This document shows positions 1-5,899 of a stretch of DNA of 8,385 bases, piece after piece (the first letter of the stretch is position 1; each line of letters begins with the position of its first letter). Position numbers and translations under genes: made by a program. The DNA is from Planctomycetaceae bacterium UBA4732 (lineage in GTDB: Bacteria > Planctomycetota > Planctomycetia > Gemmatales > Gemmataceae), in contig DHJA01000085.1 in assembly GCA_002404095.1 (NCBI GenBank), positions 1-8,385 of the forward strand, given 5' to 3'. Below the pieces are notes generated by a model. It had not been told where the DNA came from. It ran no database searches and saw nothing but the letters and a program-made list of their open reading frames with translations.

Positions 1-93
1 CAGCAGGCCGATCAGGATCGCGATGATGGCGATCACGACGAGCATTTCGATCAGCGTGTATGCCGCTCGCTTTGACCGACGGAGTGCTAACAT
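1..93 (-). CDS. N-terminus of a type IV pilin-like (probably DUF1559) protein, partial
   Basis: Only the first 31 codons lie in the window; the gene runs off the left edge. The peptide has a short basic leader (MLALRRSKRAA) followed by YTLIEMLVVIAIIAILIGLL, the class III (prepilin-type) signal: processing site, Glu at position +5, then one hydrophobic helix. Planctomycetes carry dozens of proteins starting this way, mostly of the DUF1559 family, which are exported and perhaps form pilus- or pseudopilus-like structures. The start at 91-93 is supported by a GGAGGT ribosome binding site (complement of 99-104) five bases upstream. The residue before the cleavage site is Ala instead of the usual Gly and the first mature residue is Tyr instead of Phe, which may slow processing. 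The N-terminus is clear; the DUF1559 assignment is inferred because the diagnostic body is not visible. Confidence 0.85.
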   Translation of the reverse strand, partial: MLALRRSKRAAYTLIEMLVVIAIIAILIGLL

Positions 94-270
94 ATCGCAC
101 CTCCGCGCCTGGTTGCTTGTATTCAAACAATCATTTGATATTCGCCTTACGCCGCCGCCTAAACAATATCACACATGCGAGCGCGACAGCAATAGCGCCG
201 GCGACGACTCCGACCATTATACAAAAATTCCATTTGGAGCCGGTGGAGCCGCGGGAAACCTCAGGAACGA
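94..270. other. Intergenic region between the divergent pilin-like gene and the plus-strand cluster
   Basis: No convincing gene is seen here. Together with 271-452, which holds only a doubtful small ORF, it forms the upstream region of both the minus-strand pilin-like gene and the plus-strand MauE cluster. On the minus strand there is a perfect TATAAT (complement of 216-221), about 122 bases upstream of the pilin-like start. No good -35 hexamer sits 16-18 bases before it, so it is only a weak promoter candidate. A 5-bp inverted repeat (TCAAA 123-127 / TTTGA 134-138) lies nearby. No clear plus-strand promoter can be recognised, although TTGATA at 135-140 resembles a -35 box. Confidence 0.4.
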
Positions 271-456
271 ATGGCGCTTACTTTAGCCAGGCGAATCTAC
301 CGCAACGAGCGCCATCTTGCACCGATGATCCTGGCTCGCCTTCCTGGCGAAAAAATGGCTGAGGATGCTCTTGACAACCGCTTCCGCGCGCCTGAGAATG
401 CCCTTGTGCTTTCCGCGATGGGCATTCTCCCGGAGGCCAGAGGCCGCAGCCCATGA
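271..456 (+). CDS. Possible small ORF (61 aa) coupled to the MauE-like gene
   Basis: A 61-codon reading frame starts at ATG 271, with a purine-rich AGGAA just upstream, although the spacing of 3-4 bases is short. It ends with a TGA that overlaps the ATG of the next gene (ATGA, 453-456). The same ATGA arrangement joins the next two genes, which is the main argument for it being real. The peptide is basic at its N-terminus (MALTLARRIYRNERHL) and rich in Ala, Leu and Arg. It has no signal peptide, no clear membrane segment, no cysteines and no motif I recognise. A 10-bp stem-loop (394-429) lies within it. It could equally be chance reading through an untranslated leader, since its codon use is not strongly biased. 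Confidence 0.25.
   Translation: MALTLARRIYRNERHLAPMILARLPGEKMAEDALDNRFRAPENALVLSAMGILPEARGRSP
394..429 (+). promoter_or_regulatory. Stem-loop upstream of the MauE-like gene
   Basis: GAGAATGCCC (394-403) is perfectly complementary to GGGCATTCTC (420-429), giving a 10-bp stem with a 16-base loop. The stem ends three bases before a GGAGG (432-436) and ten before the better-spaced AGAGG (439-443), which is nine bases from the ATG at 453. There is no T-tract, so it is not an intrinsic terminator in either direction. A role in mRNA processing, stability or translation of the downstream gene is possible. The perfect pairing is seen directly; any function is inference. Confidence 0.4.
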
Positions 457-1343
457 ACACAGATTGCTACATTTCCCGAGGCCCTCAGCTAACCGGTGTG
501 CTTCTCGCTGTCGCAGGCGCACTCAAATTCTACTCAGTAGCCGCCTCGGCATCGGTTTCGCTGTCAAGTGACTTCTTCCTCACGACGAGCCTCGCTGGTG
601 CCGAAATCGGTTTCGGCTGTTGGATGCTGGCCGGCCTTTATCCGCGCGTAACGCGATGGGCGGCGGCGCTATGCTTCCTCGGTTTTCTCGGTGTGAGCCT
701 GGCCAAGGTATTCCAGGGCGAACATTCTTGTGGCTGCTTCGGCCCCGTACTCATCAGTCCTTGGATCACGGCGGCTTTGGACGGGTTCGTGTTCGTCGCC
801 CTCGTCTACGCTAAGCCAAGCGGGGAGGCCGATGCGGCGGCGGCCGGGAGGCGTTGGACCACATTCGCGCTGTTGAGCGGGGCGTCCGCCATAGTCGTCG
901 CGGTCCTGTTCGTTCTTGCCGGTCCGGCTCGGTTGGATGAGAACGGACGAATTGAAGGGGTCTCGGCGACAGTCGTGCTTCGTCCGGAAGACTGGATTGG
1001 GCGCCCCTGTCCGCTATTCGGCCACATCGACGTGGGTGGCCGGCTGGAGCAGGGCGAGTGGATCGTGCTTTTCTATCGGCCCGACTGTTCCGACTGTCAG
1101 CAGATGTTGCCGCGTTACCTTCGGCGCGCCGCGGAAGATGGGCTTCCCACGGAAGTCCTCGGCTGGGCGGTCGTTGACGTGGCGGGCGTGGGCGGGCCGA
1201 ACGATGGGCGCGTCGCTAGTTCTGTCCTAAGTGGATCGCTATACCCCGGCCGCCGGTGGGCTGTGCGAACGCCCACGATCTTGCGGCTGCGGAACGGGAT
1301 TGTGACGCAGGTAGCACACTCGCTCGAAGAGGTGCAGGGATGA
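453..1343 (+). CDS. MauE-like membrane protein fused to a thioredoxin-like domain
   Basis: Protein of 296 residues. The first half is a MauE/DoxX-type redox membrane domain with hydrophobic segments near residues 11-30, 44-62, 67-87, 101-120 and 138-156 and the Cys pair HSCGCFG (C93, C95) just before the fourth helix. The second half, from about residue 180, looks like a thioredoxin fold: strand EWIVLFYRP, active site C212-S-D-C215, and a cis-Pro loop RTPTILRLRNG (P274). MauE and the separate thioredoxin-like MauD are needed to make the disulfide-rich light chain of methylamine dehydrogenase; here the two activities seem joined in one chain, with the thioredoxin part presumably outside the cytoplasmic membrane. 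The start at 453 has AGAGG nine bases upstream. The stop overlaps the next ATG, so it is probably translationally coupled to the DUF1573 gene. The family call is firm; the direction of electron flow (oxidase or reductase) is unknown. Confidence 0.85.
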   Translation: MNTDCYISRGPQLTGVLLAVAGALKFYSVAASASVSLSSDFFLTTSLAGAEIGFGCWMLAGLYPRVTRWAAALCFLGFLGVSLAKVFQGEHSCGCFGPVLISPWITAALDGFVFVALVYAKPSGEADAAAAGRRWTTFALLSGASAIVVAVLFVLAGPARLDENGRIEGVSATVVLRPEDWIGRPCPLFGHIDVGGRLEQGEWIVLFYRPDCSDCQQMLPRYLRRAAEDGLPTEVLGWAVVDVAGVGGPNDGRVASSVLSGSLYPGRRWAVRTPTILRLRNGIVTQVAHSLEEVQG

Positions 1344-2050
1344 ACCGCAAATGGTTGCTTGTGTGCGCGGGGGCATTCATCGTAGGCAGCGTCGTCTGCG
1401 CCTACTGCGCCCGGCAAGCCGCCCAAGGCGGGCTCGAGGCGGCGCCAGCGGTCTACGATGTGGGAGACATTGGACAGGGAGAAACCCGCGACATCGAGTT
1501 TCAGCTTACCAACCGTTTCCCGCGACGGGTCGAGGTGAAGGATGTGCAGACAAGTTGCGCTTGCACCAAAGCCGAGGTCGCCAAGCGGTCCCTTGCCGGA
1601 GGGGAGAAAACTGTTTTAAGGGCAAAGTGGAGTACGGGCGCCAGCCGCGGCAAACGCACCACCACCCTGACCGTCTTCTTCGCCCCGGAAGGCGGAGGCT
1701 TCGGCCAAACCACGTTGGCCATCGAAGGAAACGTCCAGCCGGATATGCTTTACAGGCCCGAGAGTCTTGAATTCGACAAAACGAAGGCGGCCAAGCAGTC
1801 CGTTGCTTTCTCCGCGGGGCGGATAGAGTGTTCCGTGAAGAGGGTTTGGTGTCCGCATCAATGTTTTACGGCGGATTTCGACGAACGGTCGAACACCGTC
1901 ACCGTCGCGTTCGACCCGACGAAATGGACGGTAGAGGACGACCAATTGCCCCTAGCCGACGCTAGAATCCTGAACGTGGAAACGACCTCGCCGCACGAAC
2001 CCATATTGCAGATACCGCTCATGCTTCGGCGCGGGGAATCCAATCCGTGA
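1340..2050 (+). CDS. DUF1573 family exported protein
   Basis: Protein of 236 residues. A hydrophobic N-terminus (about residues 4-22, with C9, C20 and C23) acts as a signal anchor or signal peptide. It is followed by an Ig-like DUF1573 domain (about 37-135) with the expected features: VYDVGDIGQGE, then the hallmark SCACTKAEV containing C73-x-C75, then G-x-x-TTTLTVFF. A second beta-rich part follows, with three more cysteines (C164, C171, C175). The biochemical role of DUF1573 is not established; it is widespread in Bacteroidetes and Planctomycetes, often beside MauE-type or thioredoxin genes. The start at 1340 was chosen because it lies in an ATGA overlap with the preceding gene and gives a sound signal sequence; a start further upstream at 1256 in the same frame would overlap the MauE-thioredoxin gene by about 90 bases. 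Its CxC motif makes it a plausible partner of the upstream thioredoxin domain. Confidence 0.85.
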   Translation: MNRKWLLVCAGAFIVGSVVCAYCARQAAQGGLEAAPAVYDVGDIGQGETRDIEFQLTNRFPRRVEVKDVQTSCACTKAEVAKRSLAGGEKTVLRAKWSTGASRGKRTTTLTVFFAPEGGGFGQTTLAIEGNVQPDMLYRPESLEFDKTKAAKQSVAFSAGRIECSVKRVWCPHQCFTADFDERSNTVTVAFDPTKWTVEDDQLPLADARILNVETTSPHEPILQIPLMLRRGESNP

Positions 2051-2067
2051 ACGAGCGACAGCTCGTT
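2050..2067 (+). terminator. Short stem-loop directly after the DUF1573 stop codon
   Basis: AACGAGC (2050-2056) and GCTCGTT (2061-2067) form a perfect 7-bp stem closed by a GACA tetraloop. The stem starts on the last base of the DUF1573 stop codon. What follows (ACAGTCTTGG) is not a real T-tract, so an intrinsic terminator is doubtful. It may instead be a partial terminator or a 3'-end stabiliser that sets the MauE/DUF1573 pair apart from the next gene. Confidence 0.35.
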
Positions 2068-2174
2068 ACAGTCTTGGTAGCAGAGGAGGCAACCACCGCC
2101 GGAGTCGTACAGGAAAGCGCCCTCCGCTGGGCCGCGACAACGGCAACCGTTTCTATCTTAAGAAAGGTGATAGC

Positions 2175-2555
2175 ATGAAGATCCGTGGCCTCGCATTGTT
2201 TGCGGCGCTCCTGGCTGCCGCACCGGCGCTCCTTCTAGTCGTAGATCCACGCATATTCGCGGACTGTGCCCACACGCAGGCGCAAACGATCCTGTGTCCG
2301 CTGACGCAGACGAAGTGCGTCCAATGCCCCGGAACCTGTTCGGGATGCACGGAGACGACAGCGGTCATGGGCGCGTGGGGTTGCACGACGAACGCCGCCG
2401 CGACCAAGTGCGTACAGAACGCGGCCCAGCTCCTATGTAATAACGTGTGGACATGTGTAGTTGATCCGAACAACCCCCAAAGCTGCATAAAGGGAGCCGC
2501 TGCGCAGCCGGGAAATACTTTCCCATACGACACGGTTTCTTGCAACGCCAGCTGA
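2175..2555 (+). CDS. Secreted 12-cysteine small protein, unknown family
   Basis: Protein of 126 residues that I do not recognise as a named family. A signal peptide is clear: MKIR, then a long Ala/Leu core to about residue 23, with likely cleavage after IFA at residue 29. The predicted mature chain of about 97 residues holds 12 cysteines (31, 41, 48, 51, 55, 58, 70, 79, 88, 94, 104, 123), an even number suited to six disulfides or to metal binding. The centre has C48-x2-C51-x3-C55-x2-C58. There are only two Trp (W68, W92). The start at 2175 is preceded by AAAGGTGA at good spacing. Its position directly after a MauE-thioredoxin fusion and a DUF1573 gene suggests it is the substrate of that pair. 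The methylamine dehydrogenase light chain also has 12 cysteines and also depends on MauE, but its cysteine spacing differs and no heavy-chain gene is present. An exported peptide of the NVEALA type known from Bacteroidetes is another loose analogy. Confidence 0.7.
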   Translation: MKIRGLALFAALLAAAPALLLVVDPRIFADCAHTQAQTILCPLTQTKCVQCPGTCSGCTETTAVMGAWGCTTNAAATKCVQNAAQLLCNNVWTCVVDPNNPQSCIKGAAAQPGNTFPYDTVSCNAS

Positions 2556-2566
2556 GGGCGGTCGTG

Positions 2567-2620
2567 TCTCAGTTTGGGTTCCAGCTCGGGTAATTTGGGC
2601 AGAAGAAGGTCAAACTGAGA
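2567..2620 (+). repeat. 10-bp inverted repeat after the 12-cysteine gene
   Basis: TCTCAGTTTG (2567-2576) is perfectly complementary to CAAACTGAGA (2611-2620). They enclose 34 bases and lie just after the stop codon of the 12-cysteine gene. The right arm shares its last two bases (2619-2620) with the larger stem at 2619-2662, so the two stems stack or compete at their junction. In addition CTGAG at 2552-2556, over the stop codon, could pair with CTCAG at 2568-2572 as an alternative. No T-tract follows. Confidence 0.5.
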
Positions 2621-2662
2621 ATCGGTTGCGGAAATCACGCCAGTGAGTTCCGCAACCGATTC
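2619..2662 (+). promoter_or_regulatory. Long perfect hairpin just before the ribosome binding site of the next gene
   Basis: GAATCGGTTGCGGAA (2619-2633) and TTCCGCAACCGATTC (2648-2662) form a perfect 15-bp stem. After an A/G mismatch the loop pairs further as TCAC (2635-2638) with GTGA (2643-2646), leaving a GCCA tetraloop. The hairpin ends one base before the GAAGGAA ribosome binding site (2664-2670) of the gene at 2679. It is not followed by T residues on either strand, so simple termination is unlikely. Regulation of translation, mRNA processing between the two genes, or a binding site for a protein are the main options. Confidence 0.6.
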
Positions 2663-2678
2663 CGAAGGAATTCATGTC

Positions 2679-3785
2679 ATGAACCTACTCGTAGCGCTGC
2701 TTCTGGCGGCCGCGCCTGGCCCGGTTGCCAGCGATTTTCCGCCGGACGCGGCGGCCTTGGAGAAGGCTGTATTGGATTACCGCCGGGCTATTCAAAACGG
2801 GAAATTGGTTCTCACCCAAAGGACGTACCTCGAAGGGGAGGCCAGTCCGAGCCGTTCGCGCGTCACGACCATCTGGTTCGACGGCACGCGCATTCGCAAC
2901 GACGCCGTATTTCGTTTTGCGAAGTCCGAGCCACCGCACCGGGAGTCGGACGAAGCGCCCCACCGGGAGGTCTACTGCCGGAACTGTGAATTCGACGGCT
3001 ACTACATCGACTACAACTCCTATACAGGTCAAACCGGAGACGTGATGCCGTCGCTTCATCTGGAGCGCCTGGATCTGAACGCCGACCGCAATCGCTACCA
3101 AGCAGTCGATCCTCGCCTCCTCGGCGTCGTCCTAGGCAGCTTTCCCAACCTATCCAGCTATCGGCTGGACGCGAACGTCGGGGCGCTCGATCGAAAAGGC
3201 GTGACGATTCAAAACGACACGTGGAAGGGCGTCGAGTGCCGGCGCATTGACTTCAAAAACCCTGCGGGGATGGATGGCCGCATATGGATCGTTCCCGCTT
3301 GGGGACCGAACGTGGTCCGCATCCAGACGGAAGGGGATGGAAGAGGGCATCACTATCTGTTCTCGGTCGAATCCGAATATCAGAAAATCGAACCCTCCGG
3401 AATATGGTATCCGCAAACCTGCACTTTCGAGCGGCGCGCCGATAACAAGCTCGAAGAGAAGGAAGAAATCGGAGTTCAAGTACTTTCCATGAACGAACCG
3501 GTAGACCCGAATGCGTTTCGGTTGGCGGGCATGGAGATTCCGGCCGGAACCTACGTTGCCGGGTTCCGCGCCGAAGGCCCCTCCACCTGGAATGGCAAAG
3601 AACTTGTCCCGCAAGCGCCGCCGGACCTGTTGACGAACCGCGCAAAGCCGGGGGCCGTTCCATGGACGCAGTCCGAAAAGTGGCCCTATGCAATTGGCTC
3701 ACTGATCCTGGCGCTTTTCGCGGCGGGGGCCGTCTGGCTGTACACCATCTCGAACAAGCACAAGCCACGGCCCGAGAAGGGTTGA
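2679..3785 (+). CDS. Secreted protein with C-terminal membrane anchor, probable LolA/LolB-like fold
   Basis: Protein of 368 residues with a signal peptide (MNLLVALLLAAAPGPVASDF), a long, mostly beta-rich body, and a C-terminal transmembrane helix (about 336-356, PYAIGSLILALFAAGAVWLY) followed by a basic tail ending in KHKPRPEKG. The body contains elements often seen in planctomycete proteins resembling lipoprotein-sorting factors: an early VLTQRTYLEG strand, later WKGVECRRIDF, RIWIVPAWGPNVVRI and SGIWYPQTCTFE. It has four cysteines, including a CRNC (C100, C103) that could be redox-active or disulfide-bonded. The start at 2679 was chosen over an in-frame GTG at 2643 because it has GAAGGAA eight bases upstream and puts the signal peptide at the N-terminus; the GTG start would lie inside the hairpin. 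Location beyond the cytoplasmic membrane is well supported; the fold is inferred and the function unknown. Confidence 0.7.
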   Translation: MNLLVALLLAAAPGPVASDFPPDAAALEKAVLDYRRAIQNGKLVLTQRTYLEGEASPSRSRVTTIWFDGTRIRNDAVFRFAKSEPPHRESDEAPHREVYCRNCEFDGYYIDYNSYTGQTGDVMPSLHLERLDLNADRNRYQAVDPRLLGVVLGSFPNLSSYRLDANVGALDRKGVTIQNDTWKGVECRRIDFKNPAGMDGRIWIVPAWGPNVVRIQTEGDGRGHHYLFSVESEYQKIEPSGIWYPQTCTFERRADNKLEEKEEIGVQVLSMNEPVDPNAFRLAGMEIPAGTYVAGFRAEGPSTWNGKELVPQAPPDLLTNRAKPGAVPWTQSEKWPYAIGSLILALFAAGAVWLYTISNKHKPRPEKG

Positions 3786-4048
3786 GTCCGAAGGGGCGCT
3801 AAGATGGGGGAGCAACAAAAAGTGTCAGGAGAGCAATCGGGGGAGCAATCGGTGTCAGTCGTCATGAACGCTTGTTCACACGGAAACCATGAAAATGGCC
3901 GCCCTACAGTGAACAGACTATCAGGAAGGCGTCCTATTTTCAGAGCAGCAGTTCATCATTAATTTAACTCGTTCGCCTATCCTAGACTGGCCTGCCGCGA
4001 ATGGCAAGCACAAAAAGGGAAAGCGCCGCCGAATTTCAAAAACATTTT
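3786..4048. other. Intergenic region with short direct repeats
   Basis: No gene is seen. This is the gap between the convergent ends of the anchored protein gene and the glycosyltransferase gene. Its left part (3806-3858) is a patchwork of short direct repeats, listed separately. A 7-bp inverted repeat (TGTTCAC 3873-3879 / GTGAACA 3909-3915) has a wide loop. Near the right end CAAAAACATTTTTCA (4037-4051) is AT-rich and runs into the glycosyltransferase stop codon, but its loop would be too small for a true terminator. No intrinsic terminator is recognisable for either gene. Confidence 0.5.
3806..3858. repeat. Cluster of short imperfect direct repeats
   Basis: GAGCAATCGG occurs at 3831-3840 and again at 3843-3852 (12-base period). 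A related GGGGGAGCAA lies at 3806-3815. GTGTCAG occurs at 3822-3828 and 3852-3858 (30-base period). The sequence differs from the coding DNA on both sides. It may be decayed tandem duplication or the remnant of a dispersed repeat; nothing in the window says which. Confidence 0.5.
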
Positions 4049-5899
4049 TCAAGGCGTCTGCTCCGGCTCAGCAAGTTCAGGCAGCCCAAAATCACGACGG
4101 ACCTTCGCGCACTCTTCTGGAGTTATGCGATAGATATAGATTGACCATCCGGTATGGGCGAGAGGTCTGAAGCATCTGAAATAGGAAAAACTCTCTAAAG
4201 GAACCCAGCGCTCGCCGCCTTGGCCGTCGGGTATCCCATAGGAACCCCCGCGCAGCATCATGACGCTTACCGCGTACCAGCCGGGTCGTGGGCCGATGTC
4301 TTGCGCGCGCGGGCCGATGGACTCCTCGGGACTGGTTTCCCCCTTCGGTGGCAGCGTGAACTCAATGCCCGCGACGCGCGGGTCGTATTTGCCAAAGAAC
4401 ACCAGACCCAACGGCCGGGCCTCGGGGTGTTCCTTCAACCAGTCGCGCAGGAAGAACAAGTCCTGGCCCCAGTCGATGTTACTGTCCACCAAATGGGCGG
4501 AGCCGTTGGCCGGGCCGCCTGCCAGTTCATTGAAATAGGACAGGCTGTGCGGGTAGACCCACAGGCTGCTCGCCACGGCCCAGGCCACGGCGCCCCCGCT
4601 AAGCAATGCCGCCACGCGCTCCTTACGCGCAAAGGCCCGCGCCGCCTTGCTCATCCAGATGAAAGCGAAGGGAAAGATAGCTAATACATAGCGTAAATGG
4701 TGGTTGAATCCGGTCTGCGAGCTAACGAACGTCAACACAAGGACCGCCGGCGCCAGGACGACGACCTCGTCGCGCCAGGGCGCCGCATATCCGCGCCGCG
4801 TCAGGCCCAGGAACGCCGCCAGTAGCGCCAGCAACCAGACGCCCAGGGGAACCTTGATTGTCAGCGCGTACAAGTAGTAATACCACCAGCCCTCTTTGCG
4901 CCATTCGCCGCGCAGGTAGGAATTGAAGTGCGACTCGAAGTCGGACTTCTGCACGTCGATGCCGAGCAGGTAGTCCCGCGGAACCGGGATCGGCAGTTTT
5001 CCAAGCCACGAGTCGGCGAAGCGATTGCCCGCCGGTCTCAATCTATTTTCCGTCGGACCACCCAGGCTTTCGCTCACGAACCGGTAATCCCCCAGGCGCG
5101 TCATCGACCCGTCGAAGTCATAGCCCGCGTTGAGCAGGTATACGGCGGCCAAGAGGATCAACGCCAGCTGGCCGGCCTGGTTAAGCCAACCGCGAAGCGA
5201 CAAGCTCCTCACTTCCGGCATCTTCCAGATGAGCCACAACAACGGCCACAGCGCGAACAATAGCACCCAAGTCATCTTGGTCAACTCCGCAATCCCGAGC
5301 GCCGAGCCAGCCAGGGCGGCAAATTCCCAGCGTGGTTCCTTCAGCCACTTCCAGAAGAGGTATCCGGCCGTCACGCCCAAGGCCGTCGCACCCATGTCCG
5401 GGGTAATCAACTGGCCATTCGCCAGGATGTTCGGCCCGAAGCACCAAAGCGTCAATGCGAGCAGGGCGGACCATTCTCCGTATAGCTCGCGGGCCCACCG
5501 ATAGCAGATGTAGCCGCCCAACAAACTGAATGGTATGCACGCCCACCGCGCCCAAGTAAAAAACCAAAAGGAGCGCTCGCCGTTGTCCGTTATGAATTGC
5601 CGGCCGATGCCAAACTCCGAACGCGCGCCCGGATCGTCGGAGTATTGCGACCAGTCGTATTTCGGCTGCGCCCAGAGTACTGGCACGACCGCAACCATAC
5701 GTACCAGCGGCGGGTTGACGTGGTAGAGGTCGAAGCGCCCCAGCTTCCAATGACTCAGCCCTGCCGCCATGTGACCGACTTCGTCGATGCACGGACTGTG
5801 AACGGCGGCGCCATACGACAGCAAACTCGCATGGATGAGCAAAAGAGCGGCCGGTAGGAGTTTTAAGAGTGCTTTTGTCCGCATGTTCTTCTTGGACAT
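4049..5899 (-). CDS. GT39-type (ArnT/PMT-like) membrane glycosyltransferase
   Basis: Integral membrane protein of 616 residues. Such GT-C enzymes use polyprenyl-phosphate-linked sugars and transfer the sugar to a protein, lipid or other acceptor on the outer face of the cytoplasmic membrane. An N-terminal helix (about 10-32) is followed by the signature first loop HSPCIDEVGH with the D39-E40 pair, the expected catalytic acid. A second acidic site (TPDMGATALG, D168), the AELTKMTW segment and about ten hydrophobic helices follow. NHHLRYVLAIFPF (about 399-411) lies in the last membrane part. The C-terminal soluble part starts around SNIDWGQDLFFLRDWL (473 on). ATG 5899 was preferred over an in-frame ATG at 5971, which would add 24 polar residues and take up most of the 83 bases before the divergent gene; ATG 5884 is also possible. 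No strong ribosome binding site is seen. The acceptor is unknown. Confidence 0.85.
   Translation of the reverse strand: MSKKNMRTKALLKLLPAALLLIHASLLSYGAAVHSPCIDEVGHMAAGLSHWKLGRFDLYHVNPPLVRMVAVVPVLWAQPKYDWSQYSDDPGARSEFGIGRQFITDNGERSFWFFTWARWACIPFSLLGGYICYRWARELYGEWSALLALTLWCFGPNILANGQLITPDMGATALGVTAGYLFWKWLKEPRWEFAALAGSALGIAELTKMTWVLLFALWPLLWLIWKMPEVRSLSLRGWLNQAGQLALILLAAVYLLNAGYDFDGSMTRLGDYRFVSESLGGPTENRLRPAGNRFADSWLGKLPIPVPRDYLLGIDVQKSDFESHFNSYLRGEWRKEGWWYYYLYALTIKVPLGVWLLALLAAFLGLTRRGYAAPWRDEVVVLAPAVLVLTFVSSQTGFNHHLRYVLAIFPFAFIWMSKAARAFARKERVAALLSGGAVAWAVASSLWVYPHSLSYFNELAGGPANGSAHLVDSNIDWGQDLFFLRDWLKEHPEARPLGLVFFGKYDPRVAGIEFTLPPKGETSPEESIGPRAQDIGPRPGWYAVSVMMLRGGSYGIPDGQGGERWVPLESFSYFRCFRPLAHTGWSIYIYRITPEECAKVRRDFGLPELAEPEQTP

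Noticed and set aside
334..357. TCGCC/GGCGA stem followed by an A-run, as a terminator
   Set aside because: The A-run follows the stem on the plus strand and the T-run precedes the stem on the minus strand, so neither direction gives an intrinsic terminator.
2175..2555. 12-cysteine protein as a true methylamine dehydrogenase light chain
   Set aside because: Cysteine spacing does not match, and heavy-chain, MauG and amicyanin genes are absent from the window; kept only as an analogy.
2153..2638. 161-codon open frame on the minus strand opposite the 12-cysteine gene
   Set aside because: It has no signal or recognisable domain and no good ribosome binding site. The plus-strand frame has a clean signal peptide, ribosome binding site and patterned cysteines; the minus frame is its shadow and starts inside the hairpin.
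2643..2678. GTG at 2643 as start of the anchored protein
   Set aside because: It would add 12 polar residues before the signal peptide, has no ribosome binding site and lies in the hairpin; ATG 2679 has GAAGGAA at the right distance.
3806..3858. Direct repeats as a CRISPR array
   Set aside because: Units are 7-10 bases with 12- and 30-base periods, there are no regular spacers and no cas genes.
4037..4051. CAAAAACATTTTTCA as a terminator for the glycosyltransferase
   Set aside because: The arms are only A/T pairs with almost no loop, and it overlaps the stop codon; there is no GC stem followed by a T-tract.
5181..5792. 203-codon minus-strand frame within the glycosyltransferase gene
   Set aside because: Arg/Gly/Ala-rich translation typical of an out-of-frame reading of GC-rich coding DNA; the overlapping frame has clear GT39 motifs.
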